Shown: piece after piece, positions 5,037-12,237 of the stretch
How positions within the stretch are numbered: position 1 is the first letter of the stretch
Layout: each line of letters starts with the position of its first letter
Origin: SIG78 sp045587205
Lineage (GTDB): Bacteria > Verrucomicrobiota > Lentisphaeria > Victivallales > Victivallaceae
Direction: 5' to 3'
NCBI GenBank assembly: GCA_045587205.1
Contig: JAZNBV010000096.1
Span: 1 to 12,364, forward strand
Length of the DNA: 12,364 nt
Position numbers and translations under genes: made by a program
The notes under the pieces: model-generated
What the model was told of the DNA's origin: nothing
Seen by the model: only the letters and a program-made list of their open reading frames with translations
Databases searched by the model: none

Positions 5037-7880
5037 ATGAAAAAACATTTTCTGCTGGCACTGCTGGTTGGTTCTATATCTGCACTGGCTGTAGAAATAA
5101 AGCCGGACTGGCAGATCGTTTTGACTGATCAAGCTGATGCCTCGGTGCGTTATTCCGGCAAGGTTTTATCTGAACAGTTGGGCAAATCATTCGGCAAAGC
5201 TCCGCAGGTGATTGCGGAAAAAAACTATGATGGTAAAGCTCCGGCAATTTTTCTCGGTTGGTCATCAAATAAAAAAAACTTACAGGCACCTTCTGACCGG
5301 AAATGGTCAAACGAAGAGTGGAACATTCGTGAAGCTGCTCCGCAACTGGTGCAGATCGCCGGTTCCAGTATCCGGGGCGTATTTTACGGCACATTGGAAT
5401 TTCTGGAGCGCTTTGCCGGTTATCGGGCATACGCGGTGGATCTTGAATATATAGAAAAGAAAAAATCAGTTGTGCTGCCGGAAAAACTGAATTTGACCGG
5501 CAAACCGCATTTTCCTTACCGCAACAGCTCGTTTGGGGTTTATTCAAACAATCCGTTCTGGGTGCATAATCGCTGTTATCTTCTGCCGCAGGCTGATTTC
5601 GGCTGGTACACGATTACGGGCCTGCCGGGCAGTGTCCACACATTTTATTTTTACAGTAAAGATTTTGATCGTGATGAATATTTTTCACTTAACGAAAATG
5701 GCGTCCGTCAGAAAGCTGTCGGACCCCATGGCCCCGGGCAGATCTGTATGTCCAATCCGGGGGCACGCCAGGCTGTTCTGAAGAAACTTCTGGCTTTGAT
5801 CGCCGAAGAAAGAGCCGAAATTGACAAGACTCGTCCCGGCACAGGTTATCCTGAAATTTATTCTTTATCGGTAAACGATACGCCTGCATATTGCCATTGC
5901 AGCGGCTGCAAGGCACTCTACAAAAAATACGGTGCAATTTCAGGTGCACAGTTGGAATTTCTTAATGTCATAGCCGAAGAACTGGTCAAGGTTTATCCGG
6001 ATGTCTATGTACTTGGCGAAGCTTATGAGCATTTTGCGGAACCGCCGAAAAATATCAAAGCTCATAATAATGTAATAATCCGTATCGCCCAGTTGGGTAA
6101 AGAGTTTTCTATGGTAGGTACTCGCGATTGCCTGCTGCCGCTGACACATCCAGCCAATAAACTGCCGTTTGAACAGATCCAAAACTGGCTGCCGGTTGCC
6201 AAAAAACTGGCAGTATGGGAATATGGCAAGATTTATGTTGAAGCACTTTCGCTGCCGCATACCACAGTACGCGCTCACGCATCAAATCTAAAATATTTTG
6301 CAAAAAATGGAGTCATCAGTGCATATCTTGAGGCTGAATTCACCGAAGGCAATCATATTGCAATGATAAACTTCCTTGATCTGGAACATTTTGTAAATAT
6401 GCGCCTGCAAATCGATCCGGCACAGGATGTTGAGCTTTTGATCGCTGATTTTATGCACAAATATTATGGCCCCGCGGCAAAATATATGAGCCAACTCCTG
6501 ACTTATCTGGAGAAACGCATAGCTGAAGATCCGCAGGGTATTTCCGGAGCAAGTTTCAAAAAACGCAAATACTTGGATAAAGCATTGGTTATGACTGCCG
6601 ATGAGCTGCTGAACGCCGCTGAAAAAGCTGTACAGAACCATCCGGTATATCTTGCACGGGTACGGCAGGAACGTTTGCCCTTCGATTCGCTTATTCTGAA
6701 TAAACCGGATCTGAAAGTTTTGAAAGAACAGGGAGGGGAGTTTGACAGGACAATGGTCGCCAAACGCTGGAAAAGCGCTGCCGACGCGGCAGTAATGAAA
6801 TATTGTTTTGAAAAATATTACCGTCCCGGTTTGACCCGTTCCGCACTTTTGAAAAATAACCAAACCCGTTATACCGATTACCTTAACCCGGTAAAATTGC
6901 CGGATTTTCTTCGGGATGTGCCGATTTCATTTGATTGCACTGCCCGGGATTTCATTACGCAAGGCGCCAGGTTCAATATAACTGCCGATCCCGATGCGGC
7001 CGGTGGGATTGCCGCAAGTTATAATAAAACACACCAACAGCCATTTGAAATCGGGTTGTATGATAATAAATCCAGAAAAACGATCGCCCGGAAGGTATTT
7101 TCTATGCCGGCGCAAGACGAAAAATACCACTGGTGCAAGTTTTCCAACGTGCTGCTGACACCGACATTGCGGATGTGGGGGCATTACTCCTGGGCATTGA
7201 CTCCGGTATTTTTGCATCGGTTCTATGATCCGCGTAATCCGATGCAGCGTTATGATATTTATATATCTTACAAACTTGAAGGCCCGGCGTATGTCAAAAA
7301 CTCAAAAAAAGCTAATGCCTGTTATATTGACCGTATTATCCTTACGCCTGCCAATGACAAGGTAAAGGTTCCTCAAAACAGTGCCCAAAGCATTGAGCCT
7401 CCGGATTTTTTGCGTCATAAACTCTCCATAGCTGATTATACAGTTGCCAACTTCAAGCCCCAGCATAAATTGTGTAAAGTTGTGGCTGATAAGGATGCTG
7501 TTACCGGCAAAGCAGTTTGCTATGATGGCAAAAATCACGGGAACCCCTTTGAGCTGGGTGTGTATGATGAGCAGCTCCGCAAAACATTGCAACGGCTGAC
7601 CGTCAGCACTCCGCCGCAGGATGAAAAGTATCATTGGTACAAGCTCGGCAATATCAAACTTGGTCCGAAAGTCGTTATGTGGGGGCACAGCCGCTGGTAT
7701 CTGCGGCCGATCATACTGAAGGAGGTTTATGATCTGCAATCACCCCATCCCGTTTGCGATATTTATGTATCAAGCAAATTGCAGGGCCCGGCATATGTAA
7801 AGAATTCAACCAAACCCAATGCTTGCTTTATTGACCGGATCATTGTTACGCCTGCAGATCCGTCTGTAAAAGTCAAGTAA
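5037..7880 (+). CDS. Secreted DUF4838-containing glycan-active protein with duplicated C-terminal domain
   Basis: This 947-aa protein begins with a signal peptide (KK, hydrophobic core LLALLVGSISALA, probable cleavage ALA|VE), so it is exported. Residues about 20-160 resemble the alpha/beta N-terminal domain that precedes catalytic barrels in GH20/GH67-like hydrolases (RGVFYGTLEFLERFAGYRAY). The central region (about 165-600) carries the DUF4838 signature: SVND with N280-D281, a cysteine cluster CHCSGC (C286, C288, C291), and LEFLNVIAEELVKVYPDVYV. DUF4838 is treated as a glycosidase-like barrel of unproven specificity. The C-terminus consists of two related domains (622-788 and 789-947), listed separately. 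GGAAGGAA lies 8-14 nt before the ATG. A strong hairpin follows the stop by 8 bp. It is likely the extracytoplasmic glycan-recognising or cleaving component of the locus. Confidence 0.88.
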   Translation: MKKHFLLALLVGSISALAVEIKPDWQIVLTDQADASVRYSGKVLSEQLGKSFGKAPQVIAEKNYDGKAPAIFLGWSSNKKNLQAPSDRKWSNEEWNIREAAPQLVQIAGSSIRGVFYGTLEFLERFAGYRAYAVDLEYIEKKKSVVLPEKLNLTGKPHFPYRNSSFGVYSNNPFWVHNRCYLLPQADFGWYTITGLPGSVHTFYFYSKDFDRDEYFSLNENGVRQKAVGPHGPGQICMSNPGARQAVLKKLLALIAEERAEIDKTRPGTGYPEIYSLSVNDTPAYCHCSGCKALYKKYGAISGAQLEFLNVIAEELVKVYPDVYVLGEAYEHFAEPPKNIKAHNNVIIRIAQLGKEFSMVGTRDCLLPLTHPANKLPFEQIQNWLPVAKKLAVWEYGKIYVEALSLPHTTVRAHASNLKYFAKNGVISAYLEAEFTEGNHIAMINFLDLEHFVNMRLQIDPAQDVELLIADFMHKYYGPAAKYMSQLLTYLEKRIAEDPQGISGASFKKRKYLDKALVMTADELLNAAEKAVQNHPVYLARVRQERLPFDSLILNKPDLKVLKEQGGEFDRTMVAKRWKSAADAAVMKYCFEKYYRPGLTRSALLKNNQTRYTDYLNPVKLPDFLRDVPISFDCTARDFITQGARFNITADPDAAGGIAASYNKTHQQPFEIGLYDNKSRKTIARKVFSMPAQDEKYHWCKFSNVLLTPTLRMWGHYSWALTPVFLHRFYDPRNPMQRYDIYISYKLEGPAYVKNSKKANACYIDRIILTPANDKVKVPQNSAQSIEPPDFLRHKLSIADYTVANFKPQHKLCKVVADKDAVTGKAVCYDGKNHGNPFELGVYDEQLRKTLQRLTVSTPPQDEKYHWYKLGNIKLGPKVVMWGHSRWYLRPIILKEVYDLQSPHPVCDIYVSSKLQGPAYVKNSTKPNACFIDRIIVTPADPSVKVK
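6900..7877 (+). repeat. Intragenic tandem duplication of a ~165-aa domain
   Basis: Both copies start with PDFLR (residues 622 and 789 of the DUF4838 protein) and share PFEIGLYD/PFELGVYD (669 and 837), QDEKYHW, MWGH, DIY-S-KL-GPAYVKNS and IDRII-TPA. The repeat offset is 167-168 residues. The pattern of aromatic and glycine residues suggests a beta-sandwich, possibly carbohydrate-binding, module. Both copies keep the same conserved positions, so both are probably folded and functional. Confidence 0.9.
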
Positions 7881-7888
7881 AAAATATG

Positions 7889-7937
7889 ATCGTTGTTTTT
7901 GTTGTGCATCAGCAGAAACAACGATTTATTATCATTT
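7889..7937 (+). terminator. Strong hairpin with T-rich tail, probable intrinsic terminator
   Basis: Positions 7889-7904 pair with 7910-7925 to give a 16-bp stem with two G.U pairs and a 5-nt loop (TGCAT). The outer 10 bp, ATCGTTGTTT/AAACAACGAT, are perfect. A T-rich tail with interspersed A and C follows. It starts 8 nt after the DUF4838 stop and ends before the isomerase gene. It probably terminates or attenuates the upstream transcript, splitting the plus-strand genes into two transcription units or two expression levels. The tail is not a pure T-run, so partial read-through is likely. Confidence 0.65.
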
Positions 7938-7953
7938 CATCAAATTCATCAAA
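7936..7953 (+). repeat. Tandem 9-bp direct repeat upstream of the isomerase gene
   Basis: TTCATCAAA occurs twice without a gap (7936-7944 and 7945-7953), 14 bp before the start codon at 7968 and directly before the AAGG ribosome-binding site. It could be a binding site or a slippage duplication. Confidence 0.4.
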
Positions 7954-7967
7954 CACAAGGTATGGAT

Positions 7968-8735
7968 ATGAAACATCCGATAGGAATTCAGATTTATACA
8001 TTACGAAACCGTTTGCGGGAGGACTTTTCCGAAACATTATCCCTGATACGCCAAATTGGTTTTGATAATGTTGAATATGTAAAAAATTGTATTGATCTTT
8101 CGGCAGAAGATCTTTCGGCAGCTGCCGGTAAAGCCGGGCTTACGACTTGCGGTATCCACGTAAAAAGCAGCGATCTGCTTGAGGATTCATCTGCGGTATG
8201 CAGCTATGCCGGACTTATAAGCTCTCCATACATAACCACAAGTTTGATGCCGCCGACTGATTTTGATTCTTGGCAGAATATAGTAAAATATTGTCAGGAA
8301 GCCGGAAAAAAAGCCGCTGAAGCGGGGTTGATTTTTACTTATCATAATCATTGGTACGAGCCGATGCTGCACAATGATTCTTCTATACTGGAAAAAATTC
8401 TTGAAGAAACCAATCCAGCTGAAGTTGCGCTGGAACTTGATGTGGCCTGGGTAGCCGCAGCCGGGCGCGATCCGGCAAAATTTATCGAAAAATATGGTTC
8501 CCGGATCGGGCAGATACACTTTAAAGATATAAAACTTTCAGCATTCGATTTGGAACGGCCGCAAAGTTGTCTGACTTTTCTTGGCAATGGTGATGTGGAT
8601 TTGAAGGCTTGTGCCGAGGCCGCCAAACGTTCCTGTGCTGCCACTGTCCCATTTATTTACGAACAGGATCTTCCGGATGGCGATATAGCTGAAAATGCTG
8701 CCGACAGTTTTGCTGTGTTGCGGGATTTAGCGTAA
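7968..8735 (+). CDS. Sugar phosphate isomerase/epimerase-like TIM-barrel protein
   Basis: This 255-aa protein belongs to the AP-endonuclease-2-like TIM-barrel superfamily of sugar isomerases and epimerases. Family landmarks are GIQIYTLRNRL near the start, Y125-H-N-H128, E156-L-D158 in LELDVAW, H184-F-K-D187, and E232 in FIYEQD; these line the usual divalent metal and sugar-binding site. The chosen ATG (7968) has AAGG 7 nt upstream. The earlier in-frame ATG at 7962 lies almost against that site, and a TTG at 7893 would place the start inside the terminator hairpin. There is no signal peptide, so it acts in the cytoplasm, probably on a monosaccharide or keto-sugar released by the rhamnosidase. 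3-Keto-glycoside or hexose isomerisation are both possible. It opens a second gene run, 32 bp before the hydrolase gene. Confidence 0.87.
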   Translation: MKHPIGIQIYTLRNRLREDFSETLSLIRQIGFDNVEYVKNCIDLSAEDLSAAAGKAGLTTCGIHVKSSDLLEDSSAVCSYAGLISSPYITTSLMPPTDFDSWQNIVKYCQEAGKKAAEAGLIFTYHNHWYEPMLHNDSSILEKILEETNPAEVALELDVAWVAAAGRDPAKFIEKYGSRIGQIHFKDIKLSAFDLERPQSCLTFLGNGDVDLKACAEAAKRSCAATVPFIYEQDLPDGDIAENAADSFAVLRDLA

Positions 8736-8767
8736 CTGACAGCCGGAACTTTTTCAAGGAGCAAAAA

Positions 8768-9823
8768 ATGCAGCAGGATTTTATTGATTTCAAGCGAAAA
8801 GCAGGCATCAAGGCTGCTGATCCAACCGGTATGATTTTTATAAAACTGCCGGAGTCACGAATTGAACTGACTGGCTTTCCCTGGTTTGAGCAAGACCGGA
8901 TATTTCGCCGCTTGCCGCTGCTGCAATCCGCAATATTGCCATCGGAAGTAGATCGCCTTGCAAATTGTACTGCCGGAGGAAAAATCCGTTTCCGCAGTAA
9001 TTCCCGGAAGATTCAACTGCAAATCAAACGGGGCATTCTGGAGCCGGGTGATAATATGTCGCCTATGGGAATGGGTGCTTTTGATCTTTATGCAGGGGGG
9101 CCCGGACAGGAAGAGTTCCGTGGTGTACTCCGGGCGCATCCGCAAGAGCAAGATATATTAACACAGATATACTCTTCTGCTGACCGGGAAATGCAGACTT
9201 TTTCAATTTATTTTCCAACATATTGCAGCGTAGAATCTATTGCGATCGGTATTGAGGAAGGTGCTGTTTTGCAATCCCCGGAACCATTTACAGGAAGCAG
9301 TAACGGCATAGTTGTTTACGGTTCCAGTATTGCCCAGGGGGCTTCAGCATCAAGGCCGGGGTTGAATTACATAAACCGACTTTCACGACGATTGAAGCGG
9401 CATTGTGTGAACCTCGGGTTTTCCGGAGCAGGCAAAGGAGAAGTTGAAGTTGCAGAAGTCATATCGCAAATCAATGATGCAGATTTGTTTATCCTTGACT
9501 TTGAACCCAATACTGTATCTCGTTACGCACAAAAATTACCGGATTTTATCAAGGTATTGCGTAAAAATCATAAATCTGTTCCGATTTTGGTTGTATCCCG
9601 TTATCCTTTTACAGATTATCCAATCAATGTAAAAGACATTGAAGAAACTGCTGCTGTATTGAACAATATGCACGATCCCAAACTGTATTTTGCGGATGCC
9701 AGCAATATCTTCGGTAACAATCCTGGTGATTATCTGGCCGATGGCATACACGCAACCGATGAAGCTTTCGCCTGTATGAGCAGTTTTTTGGCTCCGATAA
9801 TTGAAGATATTTTTAACACCTGA
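8768..9823 (+). CDS. SGNH/GDSL-family hydrolase (GxDLY plus Lipase_GDSL_3-like)
   Basis: This 351-aa protein has two parts. Residues about 1-170 form a beta-rich domain containing GAFDLY, a variant of the GxDLY motif that defines the N-terminal domain of this esterase group. Residues about 178-350 are an SGNH hydrolase domain: YGSSIAQG with probable nucleophile Ser187, the NLGFSGAG glycine block, DFEPN supplying the Asn, and D325-G-I-H328 as the catalytic Asp-His pair. Such enzymes usually remove acyl groups from sugars. No signal peptide is visible, pointing to a cytoplasmic role on imported oligosaccharides. AAGGAG lies about 7 nt before the ATG. It ends 28 bp before the rhamnosidase gene, so the two are almost certainly co-transcribed; removing acetyl groups before rhamnose cleavage is a plausible division of labour but is inferred. 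Confidence 0.86.
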   Translation: MQQDFIDFKRKAGIKAADPTGMIFIKLPESRIELTGFPWFEQDRIFRRLPLLQSAILPSEVDRLANCTAGGKIRFRSNSRKIQLQIKRGILEPGDNMSPMGMGAFDLYAGGPGQEEFRGVLRAHPQEQDILTQIYSSADREMQTFSIYFPTYCSVESIAIGIEEGAVLQSPEPFTGSSNGIVVYGSSIAQGASASRPGLNYINRLSRRLKRHCVNLGFSGAGKGEVEVAEVISQINDADLFILDFEPNTVSRYAQKLPDFIKVLRKNHKSVPILVVSRYPFTDYPINVKDIEETAAVLNNMHDPKLYFADASNIFGNNPGDYLADGIHATDEAFACMSSFLAPIIEDIFNT

Positions 9824-9851
9824 CCATTTATACGAAACAGTTGAGAGAAAT

Positions 9852-11408
9852 ATGATTAAGATCGATGAAAAATATTTGACTTTTGAAAACGGATATGTTT
9901 TTGCGGACTTTGAACTTGATGCCTATGCTCAACTTGATGTGGAAGTTGAACTGGATGCGCCGGCTGCTCTGGATATTGCTTTGGGCGAAGTTGCTTCCGG
10001 AAATCGTCTGAATCGTGAACCCGGCGGTTATCGCATTATCCGTACTATGCAAAAATCCTGTCCTGCCGGCAGAAGTACATTTGCTTTTGAATTGCCGCCA
10101 CATAAATCGCCTTATACTTATACCGAAAGTGTTTCTCTGCCTCCAGAAGCTGAAGGCAGAGAAATCACTCCGTTTCGCTATGCAGAAATAATCGGCGGAA
10201 GTGGTAAAGTCAAATTTATCCGCAAAGCATTTTACGGTGATTTTGACGATAATGCGGCAGACTTTTACTGTGATAACGACAATCTGAACCGCATCTGGGA
10301 TTTTTGCAAATATACGATGAAAGCCACTTCCGCATTCGGCTATTACATTGATGGCGAGCGGGAGCGTCAACCCTACGAAGGTGATGCCTGGAGCAATCTG
10401 CTGGGAGATCTTTGCTGTGGCGGATCGTCACTGACTGCCCAACGCACCATTGATTGGTTGCTGAAAAAGCCGACCTGGTTTACAGAGTGGCAGCTTATTA
10501 CGCCTTTTTTGGTCTATAATTACTGGCTGTACACTGGTGATCGGGCAAGTGTGGATATGTGGGTGCCGGAACTGGAAAAACTGATGGCGACTTTTGAACT
10601 GCAAAGCAATAATCTTTTGCGGGATGCTGCTTCCGGGGAATTGCACAACCGTGTCCGGCGTGATTTGATCGATTGGCCGTTGGGCGAACGGGATGGGTAC
10701 GAGTTGGGTACATATAATTTAACGCCCAATTGCTATTTCGCTGCGGCATTGCAGATTATGGCAAAACTCACCAATAACACAGAGTATCGAACTAAATCAC
10801 AGTTGGTAAAATCAGCGGTACAAAAATATTTCCGTAAAGGTAATTTGTGGATAGATAATGCGGAAAGCACTCACACCGCTCTTCATAGTGTTCTTTATCC
10901 GGCATACTTCAACATAGCAGATTTGACAGGTGAAATGCGAAATCTTCTGCTCAATAAGGGTATGGCATGCAGTGTTTTTACCGCTCAGTTTCTGTTGGAA
11001 TACTGCTTTGACAAAGGTTTAAGCGATCACGCCTATAAACTGCTTTTGAGCAATGATTTGCGAAGTTACAACAATATGCTTGCCCAAGGAGCTACGATGG
11101 CGATGGAAGCGTGGGATAACAGTTTGAAACCCAATCAGGATTGGAATCACGCCTGGGGAGCAGCACCCGCCAATATCATACCGCGCTGTATTGCCGGGAT
11201 CAAACCGCTGGAGCCGGGATTTCGCAAGTTTTCTGTTACTCCGCATCCCGGTAAGCTGAAGGAGTTTTACTGCAAACACCCGACACCTCAGGGTGCAATC
11301 GAACTGCAATATAAAGAATCTACCTGTCAACTTACTGTACCGGCAGAAACTACCGCAATAACTCTCAAAGGAGAGTTTCCAGTTGGCAGACATACCTTCA
11401 AACTATGA
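9852..11408 (+). CDS. Alpha-L-rhamnosidase-like glycoside hydrolase (GH78 type)
   Basis: This 518-aa protein fits the GH78 alpha-L-rhamnosidase architecture in a compact form: an N-terminal beta-sandwich (about 1-150), an (alpha/alpha)6 barrel (about 150-450) and a short C-terminal beta domain ending GRHTFKL. Barrel landmarks are DNDNLNRIWDFCKYT, then D167-G-E-R-E171-R with YEGD178, which matches the acidic general-acid region. Further on, M-E419-A-W and NH433AWGAAPANIIPR carry the second catalytic glutamate and the conserved NHAWGA loop. Many GH78 enzymes are longer with extra N-terminal modules; these are absent. No signal peptide is visible, suggesting cytoplasmic action on imported fragments. 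The ATG at 9852 follows GAGAGA, a modest ribosome-binding site; an upstream TTG at 9801 would overlap the preceding gene. Other inverting families with this barrel are less likely. Confidence 0.86.
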   Translation: MIKIDEKYLTFENGYVFADFELDAYAQLDVEVELDAPAALDIALGEVASGNRLNREPGGYRIIRTMQKSCPAGRSTFAFELPPHKSPYTYTESVSLPPEAEGREITPFRYAEIIGGSGKVKFIRKAFYGDFDDNAADFYCDNDNLNRIWDFCKYTMKATSAFGYYIDGERERQPYEGDAWSNLLGDLCCGGSSLTAQRTIDWLLKKPTWFTEWQLITPFLVYNYWLYTGDRASVDMWVPELEKLMATFELQSNNLLRDAASGELHNRVRRDLIDWPLGERDGYELGTYNLTPNCYFAAALQIMAKLTNNTEYRTKSQLVKSAVQKYFRKGNLWIDNAESTHTALHSVLYPAYFNIADLTGEMRNLLLNKGMACSVFTAQFLLEYCFDKGLSDHAYKLLLSNDLRSYNNMLAQGATMAMEAWDNSLKPNQDWNHAWGAAPANIIPRCIAGIKPLEPGFRKFSVTPHPGKLKEFYCKHPTPQGAIELQYKESTCQLTVPAETTAITLKGEFPVGRHTFKL

Positions 11409-11421
11409 AAAAATCTATTTA

Positions 11422-11590
11422 CAGAGGTAATTTCAAAACTCCTCAAAAGTCGTCAAAGGCATAACCTTCATCCCGCAAAAGGGGCGTTTCCGGCAGTTAC
11501 CACTGCGGGTAGCTGCCAGAAACTACCTTTCACTGGACTTATGGTTTTGCTCTTTGCCTTTGTTTTGAATGACTTTTGAATTTACCTCTG
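11422..11590. repeat. 169-nt imperfect inverted repeat (MITE-like or structured RNA)
   Basis: The whole gap between the rhamnosidase and HD genes folds on itself. Outer arms 11422-11438 and 11574-11590 match at 16 of 17 positions (CAGAGGTAA...TTACCTCTG). Moving inward, TCAAAA (11443-11448) pairs with TTTTGA (11563-11568), CAAAGGC (11454-11460) with GCCTTTG (11556-11562), and AAAGG (11478-11482) with CCTTT (11526-11530). The core 11486-11501/11508-11523 has 14 Watson-Crick pairs, one G.U and one mismatch around loop ACTGCG. No clear target-site duplication flanks it. It could be a miniature inverted-repeat element, a bidirectional terminator or a regulatory leader RNA. Confidence 0.7.
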
Positions 11591-11599
11591 AAGAGAGGT
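11584..11599 (+). promoter_or_regulatory. Hairpin that can mask the ribosome-binding site of the HD gene
   Basis: ACCTCT (11584-11589) pairs perfectly with AGAGGT (11594-11599) across a GAAG loop. The 3' half is the Shine-Dalgarno sequence of the HD-domain gene (AGAGAGGTG, about 10 nt before ATG 11609). The same ACCTCT also pairs with AGAGGT at 11423-11428 in the outer arm of the long inverted repeat. The two pairings exclude each other, giving a possible on/off switch for translation. Confidence 0.45.
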
Positions 11600-11608
11600 G
11601 ATTGTTTT

Positions 11609-12232
11609 ATGGATATATTTAAAGATTTGCTTGCCAGCGGCAATGAACGGCTGGATATGCAGTTGGAATTTACTGCCGTCATAGATAAAATGACTTCGAT
11701 TGCCCGCCGGACTTTGCTTATCGACCGCAGCCGGTGCGAAAACGATGCCGAACACTCGTGGCACATAGCTGTAATGGCGTTGCTTTTTGCCGAGCATGCC
11801 GTGGAAAAAGTCAATGTTCTGCACGCAGTGGAAATGATGCTGGTGCATGATCTGGTCGAAATTTACGCCGGCGATACCTTTGCTTATGATACAAAAGGTT
11901 ATGAAGATAAAGCGTTGCGGGAGCAAGCCGCCGCCGATAAACTCTTTGCCTTACTCCCGCCGGAACAAGGTGAGTATATCCGAAAACTCTGGGAAGAGTT
12001 TGAAGCCTGTACCACTCCCGAAGCCCGCTATGCAGATTGTCTGGATAAAGTTCAGCCCTTTCTGCACAATACTCTGACCGAAGGGCATACATGGCAGAAT
12101 TCAACGCCGCGGCCGCGGGCATGGCAGGTGGAAAAACGCATTTCAGTATGCCGGGATTTCATGCCGTCATTGTATGAGTGGTGCATAAAAAATATCCGCA
12201 ACGCCATTGGCAAAGGCTGGCTTCTGCCGTAA
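11609..12232 (+). CDS. HD-domain protein, YfbR/HDDC2-like 5'-deoxynucleotidase
   Basis: This 207-aa protein has the HD phosphohydrolase metal site: His49 in NDAEHSWH, His80-Asp81 in MLVHDLVEIYAGD, and an aspartate in YADCLDKVQP (Asp143 or Asp146). The AEHSW...VHDLVEIYAGD spacing and overall length match the YfbR/HDDC2 group, which dephosphorylates deoxynucleoside monophosphates. That points to nucleotide housekeeping rather than glycan breakdown. The ATG at 11609 is chosen because of a strong AGAGAGGTG about 10 nt upstream; a TTG at 11576 would extend the protein into the inverted repeat with unrelated sequence. It ends 5 bp from the stop of the convergent symporter gene. The long hairpin upstream and the alternative pairing of its ribosome-binding site suggest separate regulation from the rhamnosidase gene. 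Confidence 0.88.
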   Translation: MDIFKDLLASGNERLDMQLEFTAVIDKMTSIARRTLLIDRSRCENDAEHSWHIAVMALLFAEHAVEKVNVLHAVEMMLVHDLVEIYAGDTFAYDTKGYEDKALREQAAADKLFALLPPEQGEYIRKLWEEFEACTTPEARYADCLDKVQPFLHNTLTEGHTWQNSTPRPRAWQVEKRISVCRDFMPSLYEWCIKNIRNAIGKGWLLP

Positions 12233-12237
12233 AAATC

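Noticed and set aside
5074..5547. 157-codon minus-strand open frame
   Set aside because: It lies wholly antisense to the confidently assigned DUF4838 gene and has no recognisable motifs.
6288..6863. 191-codon minus-strand open frame
   Set aside because: It is long but antisense to the DUF4838 coding region, Phe/Cys-rich without domain structure, and explained as a shadow of the plus-strand codons.
7936..7953. Two 9-bp repeats considered as the beginning of a CRISPR array
   Set aside because: They are adjacent with no spacers, far too short, and not repeated further.
7893..7967. TTG start for the isomerase
   Set aside because: It begins inside the terminator hairpin; the family N-terminus begins at KHPIGIQIYT, just after ATG 7968.
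9801..9851. TTG start for the rhamnosidase
   Set aside because: It overlaps the end of the SGNH gene without a ribosome-binding site, and the added residues are not family-like.
11422..11590. Insertion sequence
   Set aside because: There is no transposase and no clear target-site duplication, so it is reported only as an inverted-repeat element.
11576..11608. TTG start extending the HD protein by 11 residues
   Set aside because: It would begin inside the inverted repeat and place the strong AGAGAGGTG within the coding region; ATG 11609 is better supported.
11539..11814. 91-codon minus-strand open frame
   Set aside because: It runs through the inverted repeat and antisense to the HD domain; no motif or start signal supports it.
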